A stretch of 64,000 bases of DNA, taken from Simmondsia chinensis. Lineage: Eukaryota; Streptophyta; Magnoliopsida; Caryophyllales; Simmondsiaceae. Location of the stretch: assembly GCA_018398585.1 (NCBI GenBank), contig JAGTTD010000022.1, positions 1,577,501 through 1,641,500 on the forward strand. The letters run 5' to 3'. A model generated the notes under the pieces. That model was given only the letters and a program-made list of their open reading frames with translations. It was not told where the DNA came from and ran no database searches. Positions 12,301-22,263 of the stretch are shown here, piece by piece; position 1 is the first letter of the stretch, and each line of letters begins with the position of its first letter. A program made the translations under genes and the position numbers.

Positions 12301-14105
12301 TACAACTCATTCCCTATCTAATGAAACCAAAAAAAGTCACAGATCACGCTGACATTAGGGCACATCACCAGCTATTCATGTTTAATATAATAAAATCGTT
12401 TCTAACAGCCCGAAAGTGCAACTACAATCCAAGCGTCCTACTTTACAAATTCATCTAAAAGCCACAACGGGAACACCCACCCACAAAAGAGTTGTCAACA
12501 TGGACCCCGGAAGTTACTGAAACTTAACTCAAAATCAATAGACTTCAAAGACAAAAGCATAACGTGACTAGTTCTACGCAGTAATGTAAAATTCACCAGC
12601 CTTAGACCCAATTTTGGAGCTGGCATATTCAAGGTAAACATATAATTCCAAGTAAGGTTTCATCCTAAAACCGATTAGCATTAGGTAAAGTAGCTCACAA
12701 GCCTTATATACTGATCTTTTTTCTCTTACAACTCTAACAAAGGACATTTTAACTCTACTCAAAATGAAGTCCTCAACAAGTAAATGGGCATTTATGAAGT
12801 CCAAAAATAACCCTATCTTCATTCTAAAACAAATTAAGATTAGGTGAGTTAGCTCACTAGCCTTATATTTTGGTCTCTTTTTTCTTACAAATCTAACATG
12901 GGATATTTTAACCCCACTCACATATAAAGTCCTCAACAAATAAACAAATTGAAACAATAAACACAGTTTCACCTTCACCGTCAGCGGCTCTGGACTGTAC
13001 AGCACCATAATCAATGGGAAGGACCTTCTCCGGCAGACACGACAGCAATGGCGGCAAATTAAGATCAGTCTCCGTCGGCAGCATCCGGTACCTTGGTGCA
13101 CTAACCCTAAACACAAACACACATACAAAGAGTATTAGAGTATAAAACGAGTCTTAAACCTTTATCCATCGGCTTAAGCTTTTGATAGAATTGGTTCCTT
13201 GACATTGTATTAGAGCTTTGTTGATCGAGAGGTCACGACTTCGAATCCTAACAGCCTCCAATCCAAACATTAATATATTAAAGCACAAGATTTGAGAGGG
13301 CTTCTACATTATCCACACTTCAAGTTCAATAAGTATTTGCGTGATGGAACATGTTAAGAGTATAAAACTATTCCCATATCATCATCTATCAACTTAAGCT
13401 TTTGGGATAAATGGTTCATTGACATGGTATTAGAGCCTAATTAACCAAAAAGCAACATACCCAGTGCCTCAAGGGCTCCCAGCAGAGTCTTGGGGGCGGA
13501 TGTACGCAGCCTTCCCCTTTCAGCGTATTACCCCTGAAAAGAGGCTGTTTCTGAGTGCCTCTGACCTGAGGGTGAAGACTTCCCAAGAGGTCACCCATCA
13601 TGGTACTACTCTCGCCCAAGCACGCTTAACTTCAGAGTTTTAATGGGATCCGATGATGGCGTGTTTGTACCCTCTCTGGTAGCCTAATTAACCAAGAGGA
13701 AACAAATTCGAAACCCAATAACCCACACCTTCGATATTAACATAGTTCAAGCACAAGGCAAGAGGTAAGTACGTGCAAAGCTTCGTGTTAAGGTCTCTGT
13801 TAGAGTATAAAACAATTTATATACCTTCACCTATCAGCTTAAACTTTTAGGAAAGTTGTTTTCTTGATACAAAAAACACTAAATCCACCACTCAAACCCA
13901 ATCAAAACAACACTATAATCAGAACTTCAAGACAGAAATTCAAAATTTACGTAGGAGAAGAAGGAAGAAGAGCGGAATTGAAGGAACTGAAAGATTCATC
14001 GGTAGGAACAGGGATGGATCCACAGAGAAATCCGACTGGTTTCGGCCTCGCGATTTCCAATCTCCCTACGCATTGTAACTCCCTTGAATTCGCCGATTTC
14101 GCCAT
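6390..14105 (-). CDS. Erythroid differentiation-related factor 1 (EDRF1)-like protein, nine exons
   Basis: Nine exons join in frame: 14105-13951, 13106-12973, 11927-11720, 11628-11076, 11002-10751, 10648-10457, 10376-10302, 10193-7770 and 6686-6390. The CDS is 4290 nt (1429 aa) and every intron is GT..AG. The start is ATG at 14105 (MAKSANSRELQCVGRLEIAR). Residues 52-75 carry APRYRMLPTETDLN; about 114-150 carry EYGDELDVIAPADILKQIF; about 200-206 carry EACDCPP, a hallmark shared with animal EDRF1. Residues about 310-400 form the conserved FHNFRMLLGSDLLLF to WLEAWLDNVMASVPELAICY block. Exon 8 (524-1331) is rich in TPR-like helical pairs (GESYLALGQAYMEEGQLHQA, KKDLAKAELAFADAIDAF) with Ser-rich linkers. 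Human EDRF1 is linked to erythroid gene expression; the plant role is unknown to me. Length and intactness suggest a functional gene. Intron 1 is mostly a TRIM plus a SINE. Confidence 0.9.
6775..6905 (+). mobile_element. LTR-family fragment in EDRF1 intron 8
   Basis: It contains GACTACTCTAGCTAATGATA, TTAGGTTTATATGTCGACCT and CATATATGCCAATTCAGTGG, which align in order with the solo LTR at 18317-18523. Both ends are eroded. Confidence 0.4.
12655..12945 (-). repeat. Tandem pair of about 145-base units in EDRF1 intron 2
   Basis: Two head-to-tail units (about 12655-12795 and 12818-12945) share GTAGCTCACAAGCCTTATAT/TTAGCTCACTAGCCTTATAT, CTCTTACAACTCTAAC/TTCTTACAAATCTAAC and AAGTCCTCAACAA. Read on the minus strand, each resembles the middle of the LTR family at 18317-18523 (ACTCACCTAATCTTAATT, then GTTTTAGAATGAA). 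They may therefore be old LTR pieces. Confidence 0.5.
13133..13869 (+). mobile_element. Tandem TRIM: three 72-base LTRs with two internal regions
   Basis: LTRs lie at 13133-13204, 13352-13424 and about 13798-13869. Each begins TGTTAGAGTATAAAAC or a variant, contains TATCRRCTTAARCTTTTGG-like sequence and ends near TTGACA. LTR2 is followed by TGGTATTAGAGC (13425-13436) and LTR1 by the eroded form TTGTATTAGAGC. This is the primer-binding site that pairs with the initiator methionine tRNA in plant LTR retrotransposons. The two internal regions align (GAGAGGTCACGACTTCGAAT against AAGAGGAAACAAATTCGAAA). Internal region 2 is interrupted by a SINE. No coding capacity. The array occupies about 737 of the 844 bases of EDRF1 intron 1. 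No 5-bp flanking duplication is clear. Confidence 0.68.
13449..13680 (-). mobile_element. 5S rRNA-headed SINE, subtype I, in EDRF1 intron 1
   Basis: It is full length with a perfect 15-bp target duplication AGCCTAATTAACCAA at 13434-13448 and 13681-13695. Read on the minus strand it has the head ACCAGAGAGGGTACAAACAC, then 5S sequence from GGATCCCATTAAAACTC through the GTTAAGCGTGCTTGGGCGAG control region, then the tail with CTGCGTACATCC, and CTTGAGGCACTGGGTATGTT at the 3' end. It sits inside the TRIM internal region and so is younger than it. Confidence 0.85.
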
Positions 14106-14227
14106 TGTTGAAGCTCGTAGAGTTCTTCTGTGCTTACTGATTGTATGTATGAATGTACAGATTGAGTATTGTGACGGTTACTCGAAGAAATTTGTGAGTT
14201 TTTCTTCTGGAATTTTCACGAAGGGGA

Positions 14228-14256
14228 GAGGCGAGAGAGAGAGAGAGAGAAAGGGA
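14228..14256 (-). promoter_or_regulatory. CT-repeat leader upstream of EDRF1-like ATG
   Basis: The minus strand carries an uninterrupted CT dinucleotide run about 125-150 bases before the start codon. Plant core promoters and 5' leaders often hold such pyrimidine patches. Similar runs lie upstream of both MED1-like paralogues (about 47820-47845 and 60136-60152), so this probably marks the transcription start region. Confidence 0.4.
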
Positions 14257-14711
14257 AGAGTTGGAGGGAGAAATGGGTTGGGCTTTGAGTTGGGCTAGGA
14301 TTGAATAGGTGGGCCTAAATGGCCTTTTAACAGTGTGCTGAACCTCACTAAATATCTGTGAGAGTAAGAGTCTACCATTTTTTTTCAGTATTTGAGAATA
14401 TTTAGTTTAGAAACAAAAAGCGTTTAAATATAATTAAAATTATTTTTCTATATTGACATGAAAATAGAAAAATAATATTTTAAAAAAAATAGAAATAGAA
14501 GCAAAAATTAACAAAAATATATGAACCTTTAACAATAGTACTTTCAAAAAGGTAGTTTTTTCACAATAGGACCAAATAGGTCCCAAATTTAAATTCGTTA
14601 ACTTGTAGCCGAACCCTACGAAAAATCGAAGAGTTAGGAAAAAGTGTGACAAAAAAGTCAAACACTTGCCTCCATAGCTCCTTAGGGACATGATTCCTGA
14701 GGAGCAGGAGC

Positions 14712-14940
14712 ATACTCAGTGCCTCAAAGGCTCCCACCTACGCAAGGTCTGGGGGGGCGGATGTACGCAGTCTTTCCCCTTCAGGGTGTTAACCTGAAGA
14801 GAGGCTGTTTTTCAGTGCCCCCAACCTGAGGGTGAGGACTTCCCAGGAGGTCACCCATCCTAGTACTACTCTCGCCCATGCACGCTTAACTTCAAAGTTC
14901 TAATGGATCCAGTGACGGCGTATTGATGCCCTTTTTGGTT
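14712..14940 (-). mobile_element. 5S rRNA-headed SINE, subtype I
   Basis: The complete order is present on the plus strand in reverse: CAGTGCCTCAAAGGCTCCC, GATGTACGCAG, GAGAGGCTGTTTTTCAGTGC, CCCATCCTAGTACTACTCTC, CACGCTTAACTTCAAAGTTC and GCCCTTTTTGGTT. It lies about 600 bases upstream of the EDRF1-like ATG. No clean target duplication was found. An L1-like fragment abuts its 5' end. Confidence 0.8.
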
Positions 14941-14941
14941 G

Positions 14942-15352
14942 GATAATTCAAGTCTAAGTTGTCTGCAGTTGGTTGGTCTTTTGAAACTTGGTTGGGGCCC
15001 ACTCGGAGTGCTTCTTTCTGTTTCCGTTTCAATCTCTCAGAGTGTGGTTGTTCCTACTTCTGTGTGTTCGCCTTTGGTGGTGCTTTCTTGGTTTATCTCA
15101 AGTTGCATGTGGGTGGTTGCTCTTTCTTTGGTGTCTGGTGATGCGAGTTAGAGGTTGTTGTTTTTTTCTTTTGCTCTGTTTTGTTGTCTTTTTGTGTTTT
15201 GGTGTTATTCTTGGGGTCGGCCTTATCTTTCTTATTTTTGCAGGTTTTTGGTTATTTTTCCCTTCCCACACTTTGTGTGTGTTTTTTGAATATCTTGTTT
15301 GAGGCGTCGGCTTTTGTATCGCGAGTTTATCCTTGCTAATTATCGAAAAAAG
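14942..15352 (+). mobile_element. L1-like LINE 3' region
   Basis: This is a G/T-rich stretch with no coding homology. It ends GCTAATTATCGAAAAAAGGG, the same terminal words as the fragments at 3520, 18285 and 21300. Open frames here are biased by base composition and are not genes. Confidence 0.4.
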
Positions 15353-16275
15353 GGGTCCCAAATGTTAAAAAGTCTCACATGTGAGAGTGATAGAGAACAT
15401 TCTAGACTACCCATTTGGCTCCTAACATCATTTTCCTCCTACCCGACATCACCCCCTTCCCCCACTTCCTCCCATATATATAAAAGGAAACTCAGCACAT
15501 ATTTGAGTAACGAAATTCAAAGACCATTGAAGTTGAGAAGATTTATAGGGTTTGCATTCCATGAGAACGACAGCTGAGAACACTATAGCCAAGCATTGAA
15601 GAAAGTCCCTCTTAAGTTTGTCACAAAACACCGAAAAAGTTGAACTCTCGCAAAACAGTTGACTCGAGTAGTGAGTGTATGTATAGTTCGTTTCGAGAGC
15701 TAACTTTGATATTTAATTAGTTCCGTAACTCCTTACAAATCAAAAGTTATACCCATTTTAATTCACAACTACGTTTCATTTCTTCTGACTCAAACCGTTT
15801 GAGTTTCTAATAATCCAATTGTTCCTCATCGACTACTTGTCTCGTATAATAAAGACTAAGTTCAAACCCGAGCTTTATGAAGTTTATAGAAGAAAACAAA
15901 GTATATGCAATGACAAATCAAGGTGGGGTTTATTCCTCGTAGATGGTGACATTTGACCGTGATCTCTCCCACCCAAATTGTGCATAGATTTCAGTTCATA
16001 ACACTGACACAACAGCTTTACTGTATAAAATTTTTTAAAGTAATAATATAATTTATAAATAATATATAAAATTTTATTTAAAATTATGATCTTTCTTTAA
16101 GAATAATAATTTTGTCCTAATAATAATATTATCCTAAAATATATGCTTTGACATCAATGATATTCTGATATGTATAAGAGATATATTAGTATTTTTTTAA
16201 AAGATCCAACAAATTACAAGAAAATTTCATCAGATTCTATTTATTAATTATATGTATAAATTAAACATATTCAAG
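15353..16275. other. Intergenic DNA, nothing convincing
   Basis: At 15364-15400 the words TGTTAAAAAGTCTCACATGT resemble the start of the LTR at 18317. The rest is unassigned AT-rich DNA with no gene seen. Confidence 0.4.
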
Positions 16276-16617
16276 CCTCGTTTGGTTGTCAAGAAGTAAA
16301 CATAGAAAATAGCAATTCTTAAAAGTACAAATTTTGGTTCTTATTTGGTTGACAGAAAGTAGGAAGAATGCAAAAAAATAAAAATTGTAAAGCAGTTTTC
16401 AATTTCTTCTAAACACAGGAAGTAATTTACCAAATCCCTCATAGGTAAGTTCTAATTTCTTCATTTTTTACTAACCTCTCCAAAAAAGTTTTATTTTCTA
16501 TCTTAGCAACCAGACATATTTTATCTATTTTTTAAAAAAATTAAAATAAAAATTAAATTCTTAAAAAATATAACTTTCCGCACAAATTTATCGAAGAGAG
16601 GACAAACCAAACACTCT
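16276..16617. mobile_element. MITE-like element with TTTGGTTGTC ends
   Basis: The left end reads GCCTCGTTTGGTTGTC and the right end reads, in reverse complement, GAGTGTTTGGTTTGTC. The interior is short and AT-rich without coding potential. Flanking duplications are not evident, so class is uncertain (Harbinger or hAT). Confidence 0.4.
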
Positions 16618-16963
16618 GCAGATTCACATGCAACTAAAAGCCAACTAAGGGTTCATCACGTGCACCCTTGCACGTGAGTATCTCCCCCTTTTTTACCGCA
16701 AAAGTACTTTAAATAGTAAATCCCGTGGTTCAACCAAAATATTATACTAGGAATTACTATAAATATTTAATATTTATAATTTATATATTTAATAATATAA
16801 TAAAAATTATTAAATTATAAAACAATAATAGTAAACGAATTATATTCACGAATAATAATTTGATACGAATGAATATCGGTCTAGCTCCCAAAAACCCAAC
16901 TCAACATCATAAACATTCAAATCAGTAGCTACGGAATAGTTATCGACTCTCTTGAATTGTGTG

Positions 16964-16965
<2 letters not shown>

Positions 16966-17024
<59 letters not shown>
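16966..17024. repeat. (TA)n microsatellite
   Basis: About 29 uninterrupted TA units. An open frame across it is an artefact of the repeat. Confidence 0.95.
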
Positions 17025-17025
<1 letters not shown>

Positions 17026-17412
17026 CCCCGAAAAGTGGGAGATATAGAGAAGATATAGGGGGAGAGAGAATAGGGAGATTACATTAATCGATAACACTAA
17101 ACATGCTTAATTCACTAAACAACTCCTCTTATTTATACTAACAAAAGTAAGACGAGGTCGCACTAGGACTGACATGGCGTGCTGATGTGGCAGTCGGGAA
17201 GACTCAAGACTCGTTCGGGGTTCACCCTCGTAATACTCGTATCATAATCTTTTATTATATATTGAGTAGTTATTATGAATATACGAGGCCTAATAGGTTT
17301 TAAATTAAGATCATTATTGTTAATGAACAATATTATTAAAGGATCACTTTAATTTCCCTGGTATTAAAGAATATATTAGAAAATGGTCTGTTTTACATTT
17401 GTAAGCAGACAA

Positions 17413-17414
<2 letters not shown>

Positions 17415-17446
<32 letters not shown>

Positions 17447-17447
17447 T
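17415..17447. repeat. (AAT)n microsatellite
   Basis: About ten uninterrupted ATA/AAT units. Confidence 0.9.
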
Positions 17448-18029
17448 TAGGCCCATGGTGTCAATTTAATCCAATTATCAAATTCAAGTAAATTAACCAA
17501 TGCAATATTTAATGGTACAATCATATTTAATGCAAGTAATCCACAACAAATTCACACAATGACTCAATTTATCCCAACTTATAGTCGAATCATTAAAAAT
17601 TTCAAATAGTAGAGGGACAAACATTTAAAACTGGAAGGACTAAATTGACACAATGGATAAAGTATAGGAACGTTTGGTGAAAATAGACCTAATAATATAC
17701 TGAAAGACAATTCTCAGCATACGGACAAAGCCTAATTGTATTTATTATTATAAGTATATGTTTAATTGAGGGTCATTTACGGCATATGTCCTTATACGTT
17801 AACCACTGTATTAACTAATTCTTCTACTTTTAGTTGTGTAAGTTTTGTCCCGATATAATTTACATCACATTAATTTAGTTATAGAGTAAAATTGGCGTAA
17901 TTCGACTAATAGAGTTTTAATGATCATATCACATAGTGTTTAAATTAGGTCAACAAAGGCCGGGCCTTGACTTTGATGGGTTCGATCCACCTATGATAAA
18001 AACCCTGCTCGATAAAAGATGAAGACGGG

Positions 18030-18290
18030 GAGAGAGTCCACTTCTGCTAAGGTCCCGGTTTATTTGTTTCTGAGCGGTGCTTGTCTTGGTTGAATTCTTG
18101 GTTCCTCTGTGTCTGGTTGAGTTTTTGGTTTCTTTTTGCCTGTTATTTCTTGTTTATTGCTGTGTCATCCTGTCTCTTTGCCTTTGTGATGGTTGTTTTG
18201 GTCTCCGCTTTTCAGCGGCTAGACTCAAGGCTCGCTTGGCAAGTAGTCTGCTTGTACTGCGACTTGTCGCTAATTATCAAAAAGAAAAAG
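18030..18290 (+). mobile_element. L1-like LINE 3' fragment
   Basis: It ends GTACTGCGACTTGTCGCTAA followed by TTATCAAAAAGAAAAAG, the clearest version of the LINE 3' terminus that recurs in the window. It contains no coding homology. The solo LTR begins 27 bases downstream. Confidence 0.5.
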
Positions 18291-18316
18291 GTCAACGAGT
18301 GAGTTTATATTAAATC

Positions 18317-18523
18317 TGTTAAGAGTAAGAACTCCCACATGTGAGTCTAATATAAGAATCTCACATTGGAGTTCAGATAAAGAAGAGATTACCTTATAAG
18401 CTTAATGGGTTACTCCACCTATTCCCAATTGGTTTTAGGATGGAACCCTACTTAGACTTATATGTGGATCTCGTATGTTCCAACTTCATGGATTGGGCCT
18501 AAAAGGCCCGATGAAATTTAACA
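18317..18523 (+). mobile_element. Solo LTR with 5-bp target duplication
   Basis: The 207-base unit begins TGTTAAGAGTAAGAACTCCC and ends GATGAAATTTAACA, giving the TG..CA ends of an LTR. It is flanked by aaatc on both sides (18312-18316 and 18524-18528). The interior carries CTCACATTGGAG and CCAATTGGTTTTAGGATGG, a layout common to small plant LTR elements. Diverged relatives lie near 4213, 6775, 12655, 37745 and 50886. Confidence 0.8.
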
Positions 18524-18954
18524 AAATCACTTGCATCTCACATTAACTGAACTTCAATTTCACTGCAAGAATAAATTAACACAATATAAATTATATAGTT
18601 ATTAAATTAAAGAAATTAAAAATAAACAATTAAATTAATACATTCGACAAAATAAAAGGACGTTTAGCATAAATAATACTTTTATTTATTTATATAAAAT
18701 AGTTTAGATAAATTGAAAAGAATTCAGCTGTGAAAAAACTACTTTCATTAAACTATTTTCTCTCAAAAAAAATTTATTTTCACTTTCATTTTCGTATCAA
18801 AGAAAAAAAAATATTTTCTTATTTCTTTGAAAACATAAAATAAATTTATAAAATTTTTTAGAACCACTTTTTTTTCATGCCCAACACACTTGTATCATGA
18901 AAAGTGCTTTCTTTTCATGAAAGACACCTCGTTTTGAAAGATATTATGGCCTCG

Positions 18955-19285
18955 TCTAGTTGTTATATAAATCAAATTCTTAAGAAAGATATATGTCTCT
19001 GAAATTCAATTCCTATTTCAACTTTTTAGGAATTAGATATAAAATATTTAGTTGTCGGGATGGAAAATAAAACTACCTTGGGCAACTAGTTGAAAAAAAA
19101 GAATTAGAACTTATCTACGGGAATAGGTAAGTCATTTCCTACATTTTGAAAAATCTTAAAATTATTAAGCAATTTCTACTTCTCTTTTTCCGACAACTTC
19201 TTGCCAACCAAAAAGGAGCCCAAATCCTAACTTTCTTTAAATTTTTACTTCTCGTATTTACTTTCTTCGCTCCAAACAAAGTCTT
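18955..19285. mobile_element. Tourist/Harbinger-like MITE, older copy
   Basis: It begins GGCCTCGTCTAGTTG and shares TTAGTTGTCGGGATGG, GGAATAGGTAAGTCATTTCC and CTACATTTTGAAAAATC in order with the better preserved element at 63331-63658. The right end is eroded near CTCCAAACAAAG. Confidence 0.5.
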
Positions 19286-19775
19286 CCTATGTCAACTTTT
19301 CAGAAATTATGTACTAAAATTGAGTATATATATCATTACGTTATGTTTAAGTTAATTAAATATAAATTGAAAAAATAATACGAGACAGATATAAGGCAGG
19401 TATAACGAGTATGGATATAGCAGGCACAATATTATACTCATACCCGCCACATACTTGTGGCATTTATTTGCACTTATATCCTATCTGTACTCGCTAACTA
19501 CCTATCTCATTGACATCCCTACCCATTTCAAACGAAACAAATATCTATAAATAACAAATTTTGTCTGTTCAATTATCATCCCGTAATTGATAGTGTTGAA
19601 ACACAAACTTAATTCTTAATGTGCTTCACCAACTATTTGCCCAAAAAAAAAAAAAAAACAATTAATAAATGCCTCTATAAATATGAAATGACATGATCGT
19701 CTTGTACAGCCACCGTCAAGTCATCATCATATATTCTACATTTATTATTTTGTTTCCCCATTATTTATCAAGTAA

Positions 19776-20062
19776 TATTATTATGAGAAAAAAAATTATT
19801 ACTATTAGAACAAAATTGTAATTTTTACATCAATTTTGTTGATTACACTGTTGTAAGTCATATTATTACTTTGATAATAAAATTATTATTATCAGAGCAA
19901 GATTATAATTTTTAAGATAATTTTATAGGTTTTATTATTATAAGTCACATTATTACTCTGATAATGAAATTGTTACTATAAAAGTAAGGTCATATTTTTC
20001 AAGATAATTTTATGACTTTTATTGTGAGTCACATTATTATTCTAGTAATAATAATTTTTGCG
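19776..20062. repeat. Three tandem AT-rich units of about 90 bases
   Basis: Each unit contains an ATTATTATCAGAGCAAGATT-like segment, an AAGATAATTTTATA segment and AAGTCACATTATTACTCTGA. Related single or double units lie at 37085-37560, 52140-52290 and 53320-53450. The element class is not known to me. Confidence 0.55.
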
Positions 20063-20193
20063 ATGTCAGTAATAACTTCTTTTATTTTTCCTCCTTTTAA
20101 TTTTTGCTTGACCTTAAAGATAAAAGACGCACTGATATCATATTCGTCTCACTTTATTTTTAGGTAAGTAAAAATATTAGATACTCATTCTTT

Positions 20194-20471
20194 TCTCTAT
20201 CTACACCCTTATCTGTTATCGCTGCCTGTGTGGCATTCTTTTCTCTATCTATACCCCCTTTTTTTTTTTGCCATACTCATGCATTTATTGCTTCTCCTGT
20301 TGCCAGGTCTTTGGCTGATTGTTGCGGACCAGCTTTCCAGGCTGGGGGTTATCGGAAACAGTCTCTTTTCAGGGTAGTCCCCTGAAGGAGGAAGGCTGCG
20401 TACACCTATCCCCCATACCTTGCTTATGCGGGAGCCCTAGTAGGCACGGAGTTTGTTGTTGTTGTTGTTGT
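20194..20471 (+). mobile_element. 5'-truncated RTE-type LINE with TTG tail
   Basis: It is bounded by a perfect 12-bp duplication TACTCATTCTTT (20182-20193, 20472-20483). The 5' part (CATGCATTTATTGCTTC, GTTGCCAGGTCTTTGGCTGA, TTGCGGACCAGC) matches the 3' UTR of the LINE at 60634-61128. The last 130 bases are the tail shared with the 5S SINEs and end in six TTG units. No coding part remains. Confidence 0.75.
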
Positions 20472-20474
20472 TAC

Positions 20475-21043
20475 TCATTCTTTAAATGCACCTAATGCAT
20501 CATCTCAAATAATAGATTGAAACGTGCCTTCAGCTGCAGACCACGAGTGAAGCTGCTCAATCTTAGCCTGACTTTGCTTAAGGCTTTCTAATAGACGAGT
20601 TGTGAGCAATACTTTCTGTATTTCAATCCAACATGACCCGTCACTTGCTCCCAGAGTCTTTCCCATTACTAAAACTAGTGTTATCTCGTACGACATACGG
20701 AGGATGTTCATAGTTTTTTTTTCTGGTGACAAGGGGTTGGGTTGCCCAACCAACCGCGGCTTATGAGAACAGCACACAAGCTCCCATAAGCATGTAAGTC
20801 ATGAGTGTATCAAGATGTTCATATTTAAATATAATTTATATATTATCACATTGGAACTTATTAAATTTTACAGAAGATACAACATTATATACTTTGCAAA
20901 ATAACGTAGTAAAGAACTTGAATTTCTTTGTTTTCTTTCTTATAACCTAGAACATTAAATGACACAGTCTTAGAATTATTTAGATTGAAGTTTATATTCA
21001 GAATTGCTTATATTGAAATTTAGAGGCTTTTGAGGGTGAAAAT
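20475..21043. other. Intergenic DNA with a tRNA-SINE remnant
   Basis: Apart from the element at 20713-20795, this is unassigned AT-rich DNA. No gene seen. Confidence 0.4.
20713..20795 (-). mobile_element. Fragment of a tRNA-type SINE (3' half)
   Basis: On the minus strand it reads GCTGTTCTCATAAGCC, GGTTGGTTGGGCAACCC and ends in CCAGAAAAAAAAA. These match in order the 3' parts of the copies at 34400-34575 and 62920-63097. Confidence 0.55.
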
Positions 21044-21140
21044 ACAACAACAACAACAAATCCAGTGCCTTAAGGGCTCTTGCATATATAGGGTTTGGGG
21101 AGTGGGATATACGCAGCCTTACCCCTTTAGGGTCCAAGGT
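21044..21140 (-). mobile_element. SINE/RTE tail fragment
   Basis: On the plus strand it reads (CAA)n, CCAGTGCCTTAAGGGCTC, GGATATACGCAGCCTTACCC. It is broken at 21140, where an L1-like fragment begins. Confidence 0.7.
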
Positions 21141-21312
21141 GTTGTTGTTTTCCCTGTTTGTTCGGGTCTTTTTGTTTTTTGGGTGCCTGTTGTTTTTCCT
21201 GTTTGTTCTGGTCTTTTTTGTACCCACTACCGTTTACGGTGTGGCTAAGGGCTCGCTTAGTCGAGTTACTTGTATGTTCTTCAGCTACGCCAATAATTAT
21301 CCGAAAAAAAGG
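21141..21312 (+). mobile_element. L1-like LINE 3' fragment with internal duplication
   Basis: It contains two tandem units starting TGTTGTTTTCCCTGTTTG and TGTTGTTTTTCCTGTTTG. It ends CAATAATTATCCGAAAAAAA, the LINE 3' terminus seen elsewhere in the window. Confidence 0.45.
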
Positions 21313-21869
21313 GTCCTAGGACCCCGAACCTGAAATGAGGGTGGTAGTATTTGGCAATAATATGTAGAACATAAGAACACTAATTTAAAAAAAAAAAAAG
21401 AGTCAGGAATTTAACTACTACATCAAATCGGAGTTATTATGTGATATAAAAACGTTCAAAATTACATTAATATTAATATCAGATTGTTAGTTAAAACCTC
21501 AAAATCACATGTCATCCTCATGATTCTCCATTTGACATAAATTTTGTTTCAACCTAATACATAATAAATTAAATTTACCAGTATATATTTGTTATATATG
21601 AATAATAAATCATGTATTAAGTATTTTTTTTAAATATAATCATACTAAGTTAGCACTATATTAAGATATTTCTTAAAGCGTGTATCATTACATATAAAAT
21701 ATTTACTAAATTATGTGCTATTGAATCAAATATTCGATAAGTAAGTATAACTTTTAAGGCCTTGTTTGGTAGTCGCATCAATTGAATTCAGACGAGAAGT
21801 TGTATTTTCTAAGAATTCAATTGTTTTATCAATTTTTTATTATTTTTAAAAACGTTGGATAATAAAATG

Positions 21870-22151
21870 TACTGTAAATTGTATATTAGTACCCTAAGGT
21901 TTAATGCATTACTTTTTTAGTCCACAAACTTTGTGAAATAATTTTTTGTCAAAAAACTTACATGTATTTAATACACTAGTACAAAAAATGGTATAAAAGA
22001 ACGAAAATGGGGCTTATTTTGCACTGTTATTCATCACTATTTGAATTATTTTACTAAAATTACTTAACATTTTAGGCTAAAAAATTATTTTACAAAATTT
22101 ATATAATAAAAAAATAATACACCAAACTTTAATATTAATACGTAATTTACC
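21870..22151. mobile_element. Inverted-repeat MITE, directly upstream of the DUF688-type gene
   Basis: The left arm reads GTAAATTGTATATTAGTACC then TTTTTTAGTCCACAAAC. The right arm mirrors it (ATAATACACCAAACTTTAAT, then ACGTAATTTAC). A second copy is at 41560-41905. The element ends about 35 bases before the likely TATA box of the gene. Confidence 0.55.
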
Positions 22152-22187
22152 TAAAATGTAAATAATTCAAAACCAACCCACCTTCTC

Positions 22188-22195
22188 TATATATA
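22188..22195 (+). promoter_or_regulatory. Candidate TATA box of the DUF688-type gene
   Basis: TATATATA lies 69 bases upstream of the ATG at 22264, in a CTCTATATATACAC context typical of plant TATA boxes. That leaves a leader of about 40 bases. Confidence 0.55.
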
Positions 22196-22263
22196 CACAA
22201 AGTAGACGAACCCAAAACGAGCTGAAGTACATTTAAACTACATCTTAACCCAGACCAGATCAA

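Noticed and set aside
13449..13680. Cassandra TRIM LTR (a retrotransposon known to carry 5S sequence)
   Set aside because: No TG..CA LTR pair, no primer-binding site next to it, and 15-21 bp duplications instead of 5 bp. The unit ends in TTG repeats.
14988..15302. Overlapping 60-104 aa hydrophobic frames
   Set aside because: Product of strongly T/G-rich LINE 3' sequence. Several frames are open at once and none resembles a known protein.
16846..17097. 83-aa minus-strand frame
   Set aside because: Its middle is a (TA)n microsatellite read as Ile-Tyr repeats.
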